From Allolobophora icterica (taxonomy: Eukaryota; Annelida; Clitellata; Crassiclitellata; Lumbricidae), in NCBI GenBank assembly GCA_963556255.1, contig OY744616.1, positions 164,501 to 228,500 on the forward strand: a stretch of DNA of 64,000 nucleotides, given 5' to 3'. Both the position numbers and the translations under genes were made by a program. Each line of letters begins with the position of its first letter. Position 1 is the first letter of the stretch. The notes beneath the pieces are model-generated. The model saw nothing but the letters and a program-made list of their open reading frames with translations, was not told where the DNA came from and did no database searches. Of the stretch, positions 19,101-28,042 are shown in pieces.

Positions 19101-19458
19101 GATTCCTATGAGAGAAAAGTTGCCAGACCATGGTCCACAAATAGATCAATATAAGGTAAAGAAACAGTGGTCTCTATGGTGCATAAGTGATTCCTATATA
19201 TGTCTCTAACACCTTCAGTTAGACTAACACAAAACTGATATACTAACTTTGAGCGCTGTTCAGCAAGTCGTACGACAGCTGAAACAAGTGGCATATTTCG
19301 GATGGTGGAAAACCCTTCTGGATACAAAACTCTAGGCTGTTGTATAGGAAGTCGAACTGTATGGACTTCTGAAGGTCATCTTCAGAGTTGAGTATTTCCC
19401 ATCCAAGGCATTCAAGAAGCTGTTCTTGTCCTCTGTCCCTCTGAACAAACATCCACAT
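13159..19458 (-). CDS. C8orf74-like protein (CLAMP / flagellar C1a-32 family)
   Basis: Four minus-strand exons join in phase: 19458-19248, 17486-17083, 15815-15674, 13256-13159, giving 284 residues, close to the roughly 295 of vertebrate C8orf74. Exon 1 has ECLGWEI, FDFLYNSLEFCIQKGFP and SEICHLFQLSYDLL. Exon 2 has FSEYFFQTFMKNYKLYEYV, then the family's proline/charge signature (LPVNTPPKTLPLSQGKEAAV) and a long charged helix (KERQQLLKREAEREDTKIHD). Exon 3 is an amphipathic helix (AVLQIINSAAEAHISELSHS). Exon 4 is a short basic tail ending ARKPADKK. Donors and acceptors are canonical, e.g. CACAG/GTATCG for exon 2. The family is linked to the axonemal central-pair C1a complex, so a ciliary or sperm-flagellar role is inferred. 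The first methionine could also be the one at 19452. Exon 4 is short and rests on splice signal and phase only. Confidence 0.75.
13612..14505. repeat. Long imperfect palindrome (foldback element)
   Basis: Arms at 13868-14094 and 14265-14500 are inverted copies of each other; both include GGACGTCCGCC or its complement and the pair AGGCTCAGTTGCAGACCAAA / its complement. Inside the spacer a second pair (about 14125-14165 and 14207-14250) is also inverted, so the fold continues almost to the centre. The left flank at 13612 has GGGGTCGTCCATATAGGATG, related to 22015 (GGGGTCATCCATAAAGGACG), so a MITE family with several copies is likely. It lies in the last intron of the C8orf74-like gene. Confidence 0.75.
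14870..15473 (+). mobile_element. Non-LTR retrotransposon pol C-terminus with one frameshift
   Basis: Frame 1 from about 14876 reads FTFLGSLVGKEGKCDPEIKR and then TKKRLVRALIFPTVLYGCET and CEMWIWRKMLRISW. After a frameshift near 15175, frame 2 reads ENEESLKQTATRMKLRFFGH and RRRLGRPRRRWMDEIQD. This is the C-terminal end of a LINE reverse transcriptase, downstream of the catalytic palm. No YADD box or 5' part is present, so the copy is dead. It sits in the last intron of the C8orf74-like gene on the opposite strand. Confidence 0.85.
16527..16897. mobile_element. Probable non-autonomous DNA element with GGGCCCC-rich ends
   Basis: The left end TAGTGTCATCTTAACTGCAT pairs imperfectly with the inverted right end CAGTGCCATCTAAAGGCAT, and both ends then carry GGGCA and GGGGCCCC blocks. 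Flanks CATGTATA and CGTGTATA resemble a decayed 8-bp target duplication but overlap the end by two bases. No coding sequence is seen. The hAT assignment is tentative. Confidence 0.4.
17735..18560. repeat. 33-bp minisatellite
   Basis: About 17 copies of a 33-bp unit containing CATAGATTCCTATAGT. Adjacent units alternate AAAGG and ACAGG after the AGT, so a 66-bp dimer has been amplified. The array is interrupted at 18074-18306 by a SINE and decays towards 18560. It lies in intron 1 of the C8orf74-like gene. Confidence 0.9.
18074..18306 (-). mobile_element. tRNA-derived SINE
   Basis: Read on the minus strand it starts GGTGTGGTGGCTCAGTGGTA, a tRNA-like A box, followed by a B box (GGTTCGAATCCC), a body with ACCTTGGGCAAGTCC and CAATTGCTCGTGGCG, and a 3' tail with GAGAGGCGCTATAGAAATAT and (GAATAA)n. 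It is inserted inside the 33-bp minisatellite and flanked by CATAT on both sides, a likely short target duplication. The tail is the same class as the LINE tail ending near 43866. Confidence 0.85.
18775..19055 (-). mobile_element. LINE 3'-end fragment (CR1/L2-like pol C-terminus and tail)
   Basis: The minus strand encodes FSIVGPTIWNGLPPELRSFP and AFFSALKTVLFHRG, the extreme C-terminus of a CR1/L2-type ORF2. It is followed by a GGGGCGCTATATAAATGC tail and (TTGATTGA)n. The copy is strongly 5'-truncated. Confidence 0.8.
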
Positions 19459-20568
19459 AACAGATTTAAATGAAGTGACTTAAACCATAAATATAACTGA
19501 CCAATAAGTCTCACTCACATGGAAAAAGTAATCGTAATAAACTCTGCAACCAGGGGTATCTGGATAAAGTATCTTCAAGGATATAGCAAGGAATTTGTTG
19601 GCCCCGGTTCAGTGGTTCTGATATCTTATTCACTCGGCCACCAGCTGGGTCATAAATGCTAGGGGGACCCGGTGTACAGACTTTAAGCTACCCTCCCTTT
19701 AAAGTTACCTCCCGGTAATCTGAAGTCGATTTCAATATTACCCCTGGGTAGCCTGAACCTGATTTCATATTACCCCTGCACTGTTCACATTACCCCTATC
19801 TGATTGAAAATAAATTCTTATGCTTACAACTCATGATAGGTTTATTGAATAAAACACATGAAACATACAAGATTGAAAGCTAGTCTCAATATCTGGAAAA
19901 AAATTAAAAAGTCACAGATATGTTAATTGAGTCAAAACCACTCATACACTAGTTCAAAGTGCATGACATGTTATATACAAACATAAGAAACAAAGATTCA
20001 ACTTAATTGGAGAAATCTAGAAAAAAAATTATAATAATTGCAAGAATGAATATTCATTAAGGATACAGAATTACAACTTCTGATTTAAAAATACAGTCCA
20101 CTGTTAAACTCAAGAAAAGTACCGGTAACAACATACAAAAAACTTAACAAATTTTAGGTTCAAAGTGGTGTGGCAAATTGCTGATCATATTTTTAAGTTA
20201 ATATTTTTAACTTGGTAAGCATCAATGTGTTTCAAATCTGTCTTGAGTGGTTTAGACTCTAACTATTTATTGTCTTTCCCTATTTATTGTCTTTCCCACA
20301 TTTACTGTATACATAAATCCCAACCTCAGTGCCCCAAGATTTGCATGTTTCATAGTCTCTATGTAGTTGATGTAACTAATCTAGAGAGAGATAACTTATC
20401 GTACGTCATGCACTATGGGGTAATGAGCGTTTAGTGATAAGAATTGGCAGTAATTATTATTATTATTTTTTTTTTGTCCCGAGGTAAACATGATCCCTCG
20501 GGCGTCATAAAAATTGGTCAGGAGACAAAAGAAAACTAATTATTCTGGAATGGTTGCATCTTCTCCGG

Positions 20569-20610
<42 letters not shown>

Positions 20611-20810
20611 GAGATAGTTAATTAGACTAATGAATAATGGGCCCCGTTAATTTGACGGGGTAATCTGGAGTCGTAGAGGGTAGGATGAAATCGCCTTCCA
20701 ACTACTTTCAAGTGTAACTAGAAATCGATTTCATCCTACTTCCCGGTAATCTGAACGCAATTTCAAGTTACCGTGGGGTAAGGTCAAGTATCTGGACTTT
20801 AAACCAGGGC
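19459..20810. other. Intergenic, AT-rich; diverged repeats
   Basis: No credible exon. Two stretches (19690-19800 and 20640-20780) share the words GGTAATCTGAA, GATTTCA and TTACCCC and may be diverged inverted ends of an old DNA element. An (ATT)n microsatellite is at 20573-20608. The promoter of the C8orf74-like gene should be near 19460-19700, but no clear element is visible. Confidence 0.4.
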
Positions 20811-20814
20811 TGTA

Positions 20815-20893
20815 GTGGTAAAATTAGAGGTGAGTACACGCTACTGGTTAGTTTTCCGAAACAAATTAGAGGTGAGTATACGCTACAGCCCTG
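20815..20893. mobile_element. Short MITE with CAGGGCTGTAG ends
   Basis: It begins CAGGGCTGTAGTGGTAAAAT and ends CTACAGCCCTG, the same termini as 25999-26208 and 48306-48980. Flanks CTTTAAAC and CTTGGAAC match at six of eight positions, consistent with an old 8-bp duplication. It is a deletion derivative of 79 bp. Confidence 0.65.
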
Positions 20894-21528
20894 CTTGGAA
20901 CCGCGCCTGACCGCACGTACCTGCTTCCTCACCCATTTATTTTTGCTGCACGCCTGTGAATAAACTGGTTCCCATGACTGAGCCTGTCATTGATTTAAGA
21001 CTTTCAAACTTTACAATTACGAAGGGCAGTCACTTATTGCTCTTATTCTTTAGAGCAAACGGATTCATTGCCACTTTTAGTGTGTGGGAGTAAAATTCGT
21101 AAAATTCTACACTTTAAAGACTTTCAGTTCAATGTCCACGCATCTACTAAGATAAGTGAAATTTAAAGATTCTATTACAGACTGAATATCACAAAGACAC
21201 ACTGACTGACAGAGTTGAAATTTCTTTCACAACGGTCTCCGTTAACGTAGCCGCCATGTTCGTTGTTATGACGACAACGCTTGAGAGGTGTGCGCCTTAG
21301 CGCTTCAATAAATGAGTAAGTAAATCGGAAGTCATTTATTCAGGGAAATTCATAGACAATATTAATGTTATGTAAAACGCTGAAGTTTATAAACGGCACA
21401 TAAAAGCTGCTAAAGGCAGTTTGTCCACCAACGCTTAGTCCGAACCAATTGAAGAGAGCTAGTTGGATCAATTTCAGGACCACGACCGAAATCCTGTGTG
21501 GCCATAATACATAATATAGGCCTACATG

Positions 21529-21796
21529 CAGTGCTTTTTTTCTAGAAAAAAAGGTTCCGGAACGGAACAATAGGTGCCGGAACGCAACAATTATGGGCGG
21601 GCTAAAATCACGAGAAAAACGGGATTGGGGGTTGGGAGGGGTCTCAATAAACACTGAAAACAGTTCAAAAACACTTAAATTAAATTAAAATAACTAAATT
21701 ATTGTTTTAATTATTAAAATAAAAAAATTATTTTTTAGGAGCTGAAAAAGGTGCCGGAACGCCGTACCGGCGCGTTCCGGCTGAAAAAAAGCCCTG
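21529..21796. mobile_element. hAT-type MITE, perfect 8-bp TSD
   Basis: Ends are CAGTGCTTTTTTTC and GAAAAAAAGCCCTG, and the subterminal regions carry inverted GGTTCCGGAACG / CGTTCCGG blocks. The element is 268 bp and flanked on both sides by CCTACATG (21521-21528 and 21797-21804), the 8-bp duplication expected for hAT transposition. No transposase is encoded. Confidence 0.85.
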
Positions 21797-22014
21797 CCTA
21801 CATGTATGGCCACGTGTCTGGCTGATATTTGTATAACGCCTTTTGCCAACCTCGCCAACGTTCCTCTTGCTATGTGAGCAGGTCAACAGCAGAAGCAGCA
21901 GCGTCGGTCGATATGGACAGTTGGGGTGTTGTGGCAGAGTTGGTTTCGTCACTTTCGTCATGTCAACAGTTTGGGTATGAACAGTTGGGGTGTTGTGGTA
22001 GGGTTGGTGTGGGG

Positions 22015-22125
22015 TCATCCATAAAGGACGCCCGCATTGAGGGAGATGGAGGGGTCATCGAAATGCGGACAAGGGGGTGGGAGGGTTATGACCAGTGCGG
22101 ACGTCCGCATCTAAACTTTTAAATT
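22015..22125. repeat. GGGGTCATCCATA repeat fragment
   Basis: Contains GGGGTCATCCATAAAGGACG and GCGGACGTCCGC, words also seen in the palindrome at 13612-14505 and at 12455-12480. It is a member of the same dispersed family. Confidence 0.5.
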
Positions 22126-22435
22126 TGATAGTTTTTTAAACACCATCTTGTTTCAGCCTTCCCCGAAAGACGAAAATGTCAGTGAAGTGATTGCCTAAAA
22201 CTTCATGCATGGTATAACCTGTTCTATACATGTGTGTTTGCGTTTGTCGTGTATGCACGTTCAGTGTGTGAGCTTCGTCCGTTTTTGTTTTTAACTCATC
22301 TCGTACTGAATCAATCAGGCATATTTTGCCAACACTTGTGTAGTTTCTGCTTGTGATTCCAATTACTTAAAATTGGTCACAACTTAGACAGTATTTTTCG
22401 AACTTTTATTCGTTTTAATCCAGTCTTGTTGTCAA

Positions 22436-22600
22436 GACCTTAAACCTCAAGACCAAGACTTTGAACCTCGAGACCAAGACCAAGACTTTGAACCTCAAGA
22501 CCAAGACTTTGAACCTCAAGATCGAGACCAAGACCAAGACTTTGAACCTCAAGACCAAGACTTTGAACCTCAAGATCGAGACCAAGACCCAAAAACTTAC
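22436..22600. repeat. 19-bp minisatellite
   Basis: About eight copies of a unit around CAAGACTTTGAACCTC, with alternating extra GACCAAGAC blocks. A short CCCTAA run (three units, telomere-like) follows at 22655-22672. Confidence 0.85.
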
Positions 22601-22949
22601 ATTAAGCCCAAGACTTCCTTACAAAAAATTGTCAAGTTGGACTAGGCCTACTCCCTAACCCTAACCCTAACCCCTGGCAAAAGGAGAACAATTTTCACGT
22701 GTAGATGACGAGTATAGGCTACATGAAGCGTCCATGATCATGACATTGCATGTATGTATGTGTGGGGGGAGTGGCATAATGGCATTGACCCTAATCTGAC
22801 TAAGCGCCTCAGCCATTTGCCAAGATTTCGATGTCTGTCATGTTCAGAGATGATGGAAGATACAAGACTTTGTCGTTGCATGCCTTGTGAAGTTGTGTCG
22901 TTGTTGTCGTCATTGTCGAGTTGTTGTAGAAATCTGTTTGTTGAGAATG

Positions 22950-23261
22950 TCAGTGCGAGTGGCGAGTCTGCGATCGGTGACCTACTGCAGTCTCTCCTCT
23001 CTGTCCGTCCTTGAACATCATGCGCTGATGCATCGAATGATGGAGGGAGTGGTCGTCGATAGACTGTACCAGATCATCGGAAGAAACGATGGAGTCATCA
23101 GGACCAGCAGAAGAAGAGACGACCTCCTTAATGACAACATCAACATCATCAACCGACTCATCCTCCAACGAACCTCTGCTGCTGCTGCGTCCACGGGTAT
23201 TGACCAACCACTGACCCTTCAACGGAGGATGTTGCAGACGTCCAGAAGACGAGTCTTTCAT
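22950..23261 (-). CDS. Hypothetical Ser/Asp/His-rich ORF (weak)
   Basis: The minus-strand frame from the ATG at 23261 encodes 103 residues (MKDSSSGRLQHPPLKGQW to RSQTRHSH) with an acidic middle (EDESVDDVDVVIKEVV) and a His-rich end. A possible acceptor (CGTGTCAG) lies just upstream, so it may be the last exon of a spliced gene. No family is recognised. The composition looks like a real disordered protein rather than repeat, but it could be a chance ORF. Confidence 0.3.
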   Translation of the reverse strand: MKDSSSGRLQHPPLKGQWLVNTRGRSSSRGSLEDESVDDVDVVIKEVVSSSAGPDDSIVSSDDLVQSIDDHSLHHSMHQRMMFKDGQRGETAVGHRSQTRHSH

Positions 23262-23720
23262 AAGGACTGATGCTGACACGAGATTAAGTTTGAATTAAGA
23301 GGATTGCTTCCTCTTCTTCCTCCTCCTTCTCTAGACTCCACCTCAGTCGATCCAGGGTGATGCTCTTGCTGCTGCAGAGGGGGAGACGCCATCGACCGAA
23401 GACACGCGATAGGCCAGACATAAAGAGACAGACAGACAGACAGAGAGGCAGAGAGGCAGAGAGGCAGCCAGCCATGCAGTGATCTTGGCAGTAATTGATT
23501 ATCTCATGCTTTATTCAGAGATGAAGAGGAATTGTTGCGCCTGCCAACCGAAGCGAGACGTCACGCCATTCAACTGAGATCACTGGTGCGAAACATGACA
23601 TAATGACGTGCACGATGAGTCAATTCTAAAGAAACAACAGCAATTGCAGGAGCAGAATTTAGGAACAGAGACACAGAGTCAGACACCGATATCAGCTGCT
23701 GCAGGAAGACATCAAATGAA

Positions 23721-24812
23721 CTGACTCTACGTTCCAGCAGAGATAGACAACCGATACCTGGCCTATGACCCTTTACTGACTCTACGTTCCAGCAGAGATA
23801 GACAACCGATACCTGGCCTATGACCCTTTACTGACTCTACGTTCCAGCAGAGATAGACAACCGATACCTGGCCTATGACCCTTTACTGACTCTACGTTCC
23901 AGCAGAGATATACAACCGATACCTGGCCTATGACCCTTTACTGACTCTACGTTCCAGCAGAGATAGACAACCGATACCTGGCCTATGACCCTTTACTGAC
24001 TCTACGTTCCAGCAGAGATAGACAACCGATACCTGGCCTATGACCCTTTACTGACTCTACGTTCCAGCAGAGATAGACAACCGATACCTGGCCTATGACC
24101 CTTTACTGACTACGTTCCAGCAGAGATAGACAACCGATACCTGGCCTATGACCCTTTACTGACTCTACGTTCCAGCAGAGATAGACAACCGATACCTGGC
24201 CTATGACCCTTTACTGACTACGTTCCAGCAGAGATAGACAACCGATACCTGGCCTATGACCCTTTACTGACTCTACGTTCCAGCAGAGATAGACAACCGA
24301 TACCTGGCCTATGACCCTTTACTGACTCTACGTTCCAGCAGAGATAGACAACCGATACCTGGCCTATGACCCTTTACTGACTACGTTCCAGCAGAGATAG
24401 ACAACCGATACCTGGCCTATGACCCTTTACTGACTCTACGTTCCAGCAGAGATAGACAACCGATACCTGGCCTATGACCCTTTACTGACTACGTTCCAGC
24501 AGAGATAGACAACCGATACCTGGCCTATGACCCTTTACTGACTCTACGTTCCAGCAGAGATAGACAACCGATACCTGGCCTATGACCCTTTACTGACTCT
24601 ACGTTCCAGCAGAGATAGACAACCGATACCTGGCCTATGACCCTTTACTGACTCTACGTTCCAGCAGAGATAGACAACCGATACCTGGCCTATGACCCTT
24701 TACTGACTCTACGTTCCAGCAGAGATATACAACCGATACCTGGCCTATGACCCTTTACTGACTCTACGTTCCAGCAGAGATAGAAAACCGATACCTGGCC
24801 TATGACCCTTAC
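23721..24812. repeat. 55-bp minisatellite, about 20 copies
   Basis: Nearly identical 55-bp units beginning CTGACTCTACGTTCCAGCAG and ending GGCCTATGACCCTTTA. Several units share a 2-bp deletion (TGACTACG for TGACTCTACG), so long and short units are interspersed. Two units share a G-to-T change (GATATAC). Such homogeneity indicates recent expansion or gene conversion. The unit is not a multiple of three and no ORF spans it. Confidence 0.95.
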
Positions 24813-25385
24813 ATATAGACGCACATCTACTGCACCTAACTGACGCTGGTTCTCTGGTAGCAGCTATTTTTTATCCATCCTCTGGTAGAACCTATTTCGT
24901 CCTAGGCCTATTTCGTTCTCTGGGAGGACCTATTTCGTCATAGGCCTATTTCATCCTCTGGTAGGACTTATTTTGTCCAATACCTATTTCGTCCTAGGGC
25001 CTATTTAGTCTTCTGATAGGACCTATTTCGTTCTTGAACCTTTTTCGTCCTAGGGCCTAGTTCGTCCTCTGATAGGACCTATTTTGTCCTAGGACCTATT
25101 TCGTCCTATAACCTATTTCGTCCTAGGGCCTATTTCGTCCTCTGATAGGACCTATTTCGTCCTAGGACCTATTTCGTCCTAGGGCATATTTCGTCCTCTG
25201 ATAGGACCTATTTCGTCCTAGGACCTATTTCGTCCTAGAACCTATTTCGTCCTAGGATCTATTTCGTCTTCTGATAGGACCTATTTCGTCCTAGGACCTA
25301 TTTCGTCCTAGGGCCTATTTCGTCTTCTGATAGGACCTATTTCGTCCTAGAACCTATTTCGTTCTCTGATAGGACCTATTTCGTC

Positions 25386-25828
25386 CTAATGTAATGTAAT
25401 GTAAATCTCCGAAATTTCTCAGCACCACACAAAAGCCACGTCAGGGAGACCAGCTTATTCACCGGCGCTATATCAAATCAAGTCCGCAATAGCCATGTCC
25501 GCCTTATCCGTTCCGGTGCCAGGTCAGAGTCCGGGGAGGTCAAGCCGAGGAGACAGCAGGGTACTACGGTGGTAATCGGTGATGATGGCCGTTGTGTGGT
25601 GGCGCAGGAATGGAATCAGGATAGAATAGCTTGAAGAGTTCGGTTTTCAGTCGTGAGTAGAAAGCAGCGGAGGACAGTGCAAGCGGAGGAGAGGTGATGT
25701 CAACAGGCGATATGGGAGGATGAGCAAACTGGCGGAGATCTTTTGGGAGATCATTCCAAAGAGCCGGTGCAGCATAGGCTATGGAGCGGTTGCAGAATTT
25801 CAGAGATGAGGAGGCTGAAGGCCGAGAT
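25386..25828 (-). mobile_element. LINE 3' end inserted in minisatellite
   Basis: On the minus strand it encodes the C-terminus of a CR1/L2-type ORF2 (CTGSLWNDLPKDLRQF, then SAAFYSRLKTELFKLF). A 3' UTR and a tail with GATATAGCGCCGGTGAATAA and (ATTAC)n follow. The same tail is in the plus-strand fragment at 47880-48190. Confidence 0.85.
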
Positions 25829-25998
25829 AGGGCCTATTTCGTCCTCTGATAGGGCCTATTTCGTCCTCTGATAGGACCTATTTCGTCCTAGGACCTTTTT
25901 CGTCCTTGAACATATTTCGTCCTGGGCCTATTTCGTCTTCTTATAGGACCTATTTCGTCCTAGGACCTATTTCGTCCTAGAACCTATTTCGTCCTAGG

Positions 25999-26208
25999 CA
26001 GGGCTGTAGTGGTAAAATTAGAGGTGAGTACACGCTATCGGTTAGTTTTCCAAAACAAATTAGAGGCGAGTATACGCTACAGTATTTTGTGAGGTATACG
26101 CTACAGTATTTTAACATAAATAAATGTAAATATTTTGTGAGATGAGTATACGGTCTCTAGAGGTGAGTATACGCTGCATACCCGCGTATACCCTCGACTA
26201 CAGCCCTG
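25999..26208. mobile_element. hAT-type MITE, CAGGGCTGTAG family, perfect TSD
   Basis: Starts CAGGGCTGTAGTGG and ends CGACTACAGCCCTG; 210 bp. It is flanked by GTCCTAGG on both sides (25991-25998 and 26209-26216), an exact 8-bp duplication of the host minisatellite unit. Repeated GAGTATACGCTA words occur inside. Confidence 0.85.
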
Positions 26209-26235
26209 GTCCTAGGACCTATTTCGTCCTCTTCT

Positions 26236-27295
26236 AAACATCGATCGTAACAGACCAGACAGTCAATTGTCTGCTTGCGTTGGTTGGTTCGATCGATAAA
26301 TCATCGGTCAATGAATGAGAATGGGTTGATATAAAAGACCGTCATCATCAAGCGTCAGTTTGTCTCTCGTTGCCCTGAGACAGATCGATAGATCATCGAT
26401 CGTCTATTGATTCTTCTTAGCAGTTCTTCTGCTCAGCGTCGTCCTGTAAATCGATAGGAATCTGACGCCTGCCGCTTAACACATCTTATGGATCGTTTAA
26501 TCCAAATTCCATCGACTCCAACGAAGTCCTATCGACTTCGTATCCAGTGCCAACGATGCAACGCATCACTCGACGACCACATGAATTATTCATGCCATGT
26601 AGCGCGTTCGTCCGTCAGCCAATCGGTCCGTCCGTTTGTCCGACTGTCTGTCTATCTCTGCAAATGTTTATGTATAGTCAAGCACCGGATGATTAAGTCA
26701 TTACTCTTCAAGTATTTCCAGAAAGTCTTTCTTTCAGATCGGATTTGTGAAGACGCGTGAGTAACAACATGTCTAGTCGTCAATTTGATGACCGTACGTC
26801 TTCCAGGATCTGTTGATTTGTGTGTCTAATCCTACTCTGACGAACGCCGCTCCCTCTCAATCTTCATAAGTTCAATATATCGAGAGAACTTAATTCGACA
26901 CGACTTTGTGTCGATCTACGATCTACCCTTCGTCCTCAGTCAACGTGAATTCCGCGTCCGTTTCAAACCCTAACCCTGACTCTGCAGAAAGACAAGACAT
27001 TGAAAGCAGCGACGACGACCAAAGACTGTTCGTCCTTTAATCACCGTCAACATCAGATGCTTAATTCTGTTCAACGCATTCACCAGACGACGATCGACGT
27101 TGAACTGTGAACCGGTTTCTCAGGACAGTTGTTCAGTCACCAGCAACGGTATATCTCACGATCTCCTGCGCCAGGATAAACATTCTCACTAAGTAAACAG
27201 CTATAGATTCATCCCAGTCTAATCCATCCGATCCTCCTCCTTCCAAGCTTTCTCATCCTCAACGAAACCCGACTTAGCAGCTCCTCTGACTCCTC
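26236..27295. other. No supported gene
   Basis: Unique sequence with several short open frames. One at 26488-26760 begins MDRLIQIPSTPTKSYRLRIQ and has CQRC with later H and C residues, but there is no family match or convincing splice partner. A telomere-like CCCTAACCCTGA occurs near 26968. Confidence 0.4.
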
Positions 27296-27415
27296 TCTCT
27301 CTGGCAACCGGACTCGGAGCTTCACTTGACATCTCTGGACAACCCCTCTAATACGACGCAGCGCTCGTGAATAAGCTGGTGCCCTGCGCTTAGCTTCAAG
27401 TGGAGCTTTATAACT
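27296..27415 (+). mobile_element. LINE 3'-tail fragment
   Basis: Matches the tail at 10352-10490: GGACTCGGAGCTTCAC, ACGCAGCGCTCGTGAATAAG, GCCCTGCGCTTAGC, then a GGAGCTTTATAACTTG end. It stops 12 bp before the ATG of the next ORF. Confidence 0.7.
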
Positions 27416-27427
27416 TGTGAGTTGACG

Positions 27428-28042
27428 ATGGAAGCGAAGGGATCGAGGAATCGGATGAAGCAGACGTCGACCGATCGCAACCAACTTCCATCGATTCGTT
27501 TCATTTATTCGGATGCTGTGATTCGAGCGATTGGTAGTAAGTACAAGTGCGACGCCAACAACATCCTCCATCTCCTCTTGTCCTCCTCCTCCTCCTCCTC
27601 CTCAGCAGGAGACTCCTCCTCTACAACCGTAGCAGCAGGAGCAGCAGCAGCAGCTCCTGCTCCTCTTCCCTTGAAGCATCTGTCGTCTGTGCATCGTGAA
27701 GAGAAGCAGATGCTCCCAGTCGAGATCCAAAATCTTTCTGACATTTACATCGCACTGAAGCATCGCTTTGACCAATCAGCGATCGATCAGCAACTGCAGC
27801 AACAGATGACGACGAAGGTCATTCATCCATCGACGACGAAGATCAGTTCTTCATCTGGACAGACGACGACGACGACGACGATCAGTGTTGGTCAAGGCAC
27901 GACTACAACTACAACAACGACTTCCTCCTCTTCCTACTCCTCCTCTTCCTCCTCCTTGAGCAAACGGAAGAACTGGAAGACGAAGACCGATGAACATCGC
28001 CACCAAAAGAAGGAGACAGAGGACGCCACCAGAAGGAAATGA
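27428..28042 (+). CDS. Hypothetical low-complexity protein
   Basis: The ATG at 27428 opens 204 codons. The N-terminal part (LPSIRFIYSDAVIRAIGSKY, then CDANNILHLLL) and a middle part (VEIQNLSDIYIALKHRF) look like folded protein. The rest is poly-Ser, Ala/Pro and poly-Thr runs from CTC and ACG repeats, ending in a basic tail (KKETEDATRRK). No family is recognised. The ORF ends at the edge of the 45-bp minisatellite in a different frame, so the native C-terminus could be a splice into the repeat. It could also be a chance ORF sustained by stop-poor repeats. Confidence 0.4.
   Translation: MEAKGSRNRMKQTSTDRNQLPSIRFIYSDAVIRAIGSKYKCDANNILHLLLSSSSSSSSAGDSSSTTVAAGAAAAAPAPLPLKHLSSVHREEKQMLPVEIQNLSDIYIALKHRFDQSAIDQQLQQQMTTKVIHPSTTKISSSSGQTTTTTTISVGQGTTTTTTTTSSSSYSSSSSSLSKRKNWKTKTDEHRHQKKETEDATRRK

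Larger units (their letters stand above)
24885..26235. repeat. About 18-bp minisatellite (CCTATTTCGTCCTAGGA)
   Basis: Many copies of CCTATTTCGTCCTAGGA or CCTATTTCGTCCTCTGATA fill 24885-25388, 25829-25998 and 26209-26235. The array is broken by a LINE fragment (25386-25828) and a hAT MITE (25999-26208). Confidence 0.9.

Noticed and set aside
19672..20803. Possible DNA transposon with ends near CAGACTTTAAGCTACC
   Set aside because: The two ends match only in scattered short words and no target duplication was found.
23721..24812. CRISPR-like regular repeats
   Set aside because: Units are contiguous with no variable spacers, and the genome is eukaryotic; it is a minisatellite.
26488..26760. 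ORF with CQRC and later Cys/His, possible zinc finger
   Set aside because: Only a few residues fit, the C-terminal half is from CCGTCCGT-like low complexity, and no splice partner could be found.
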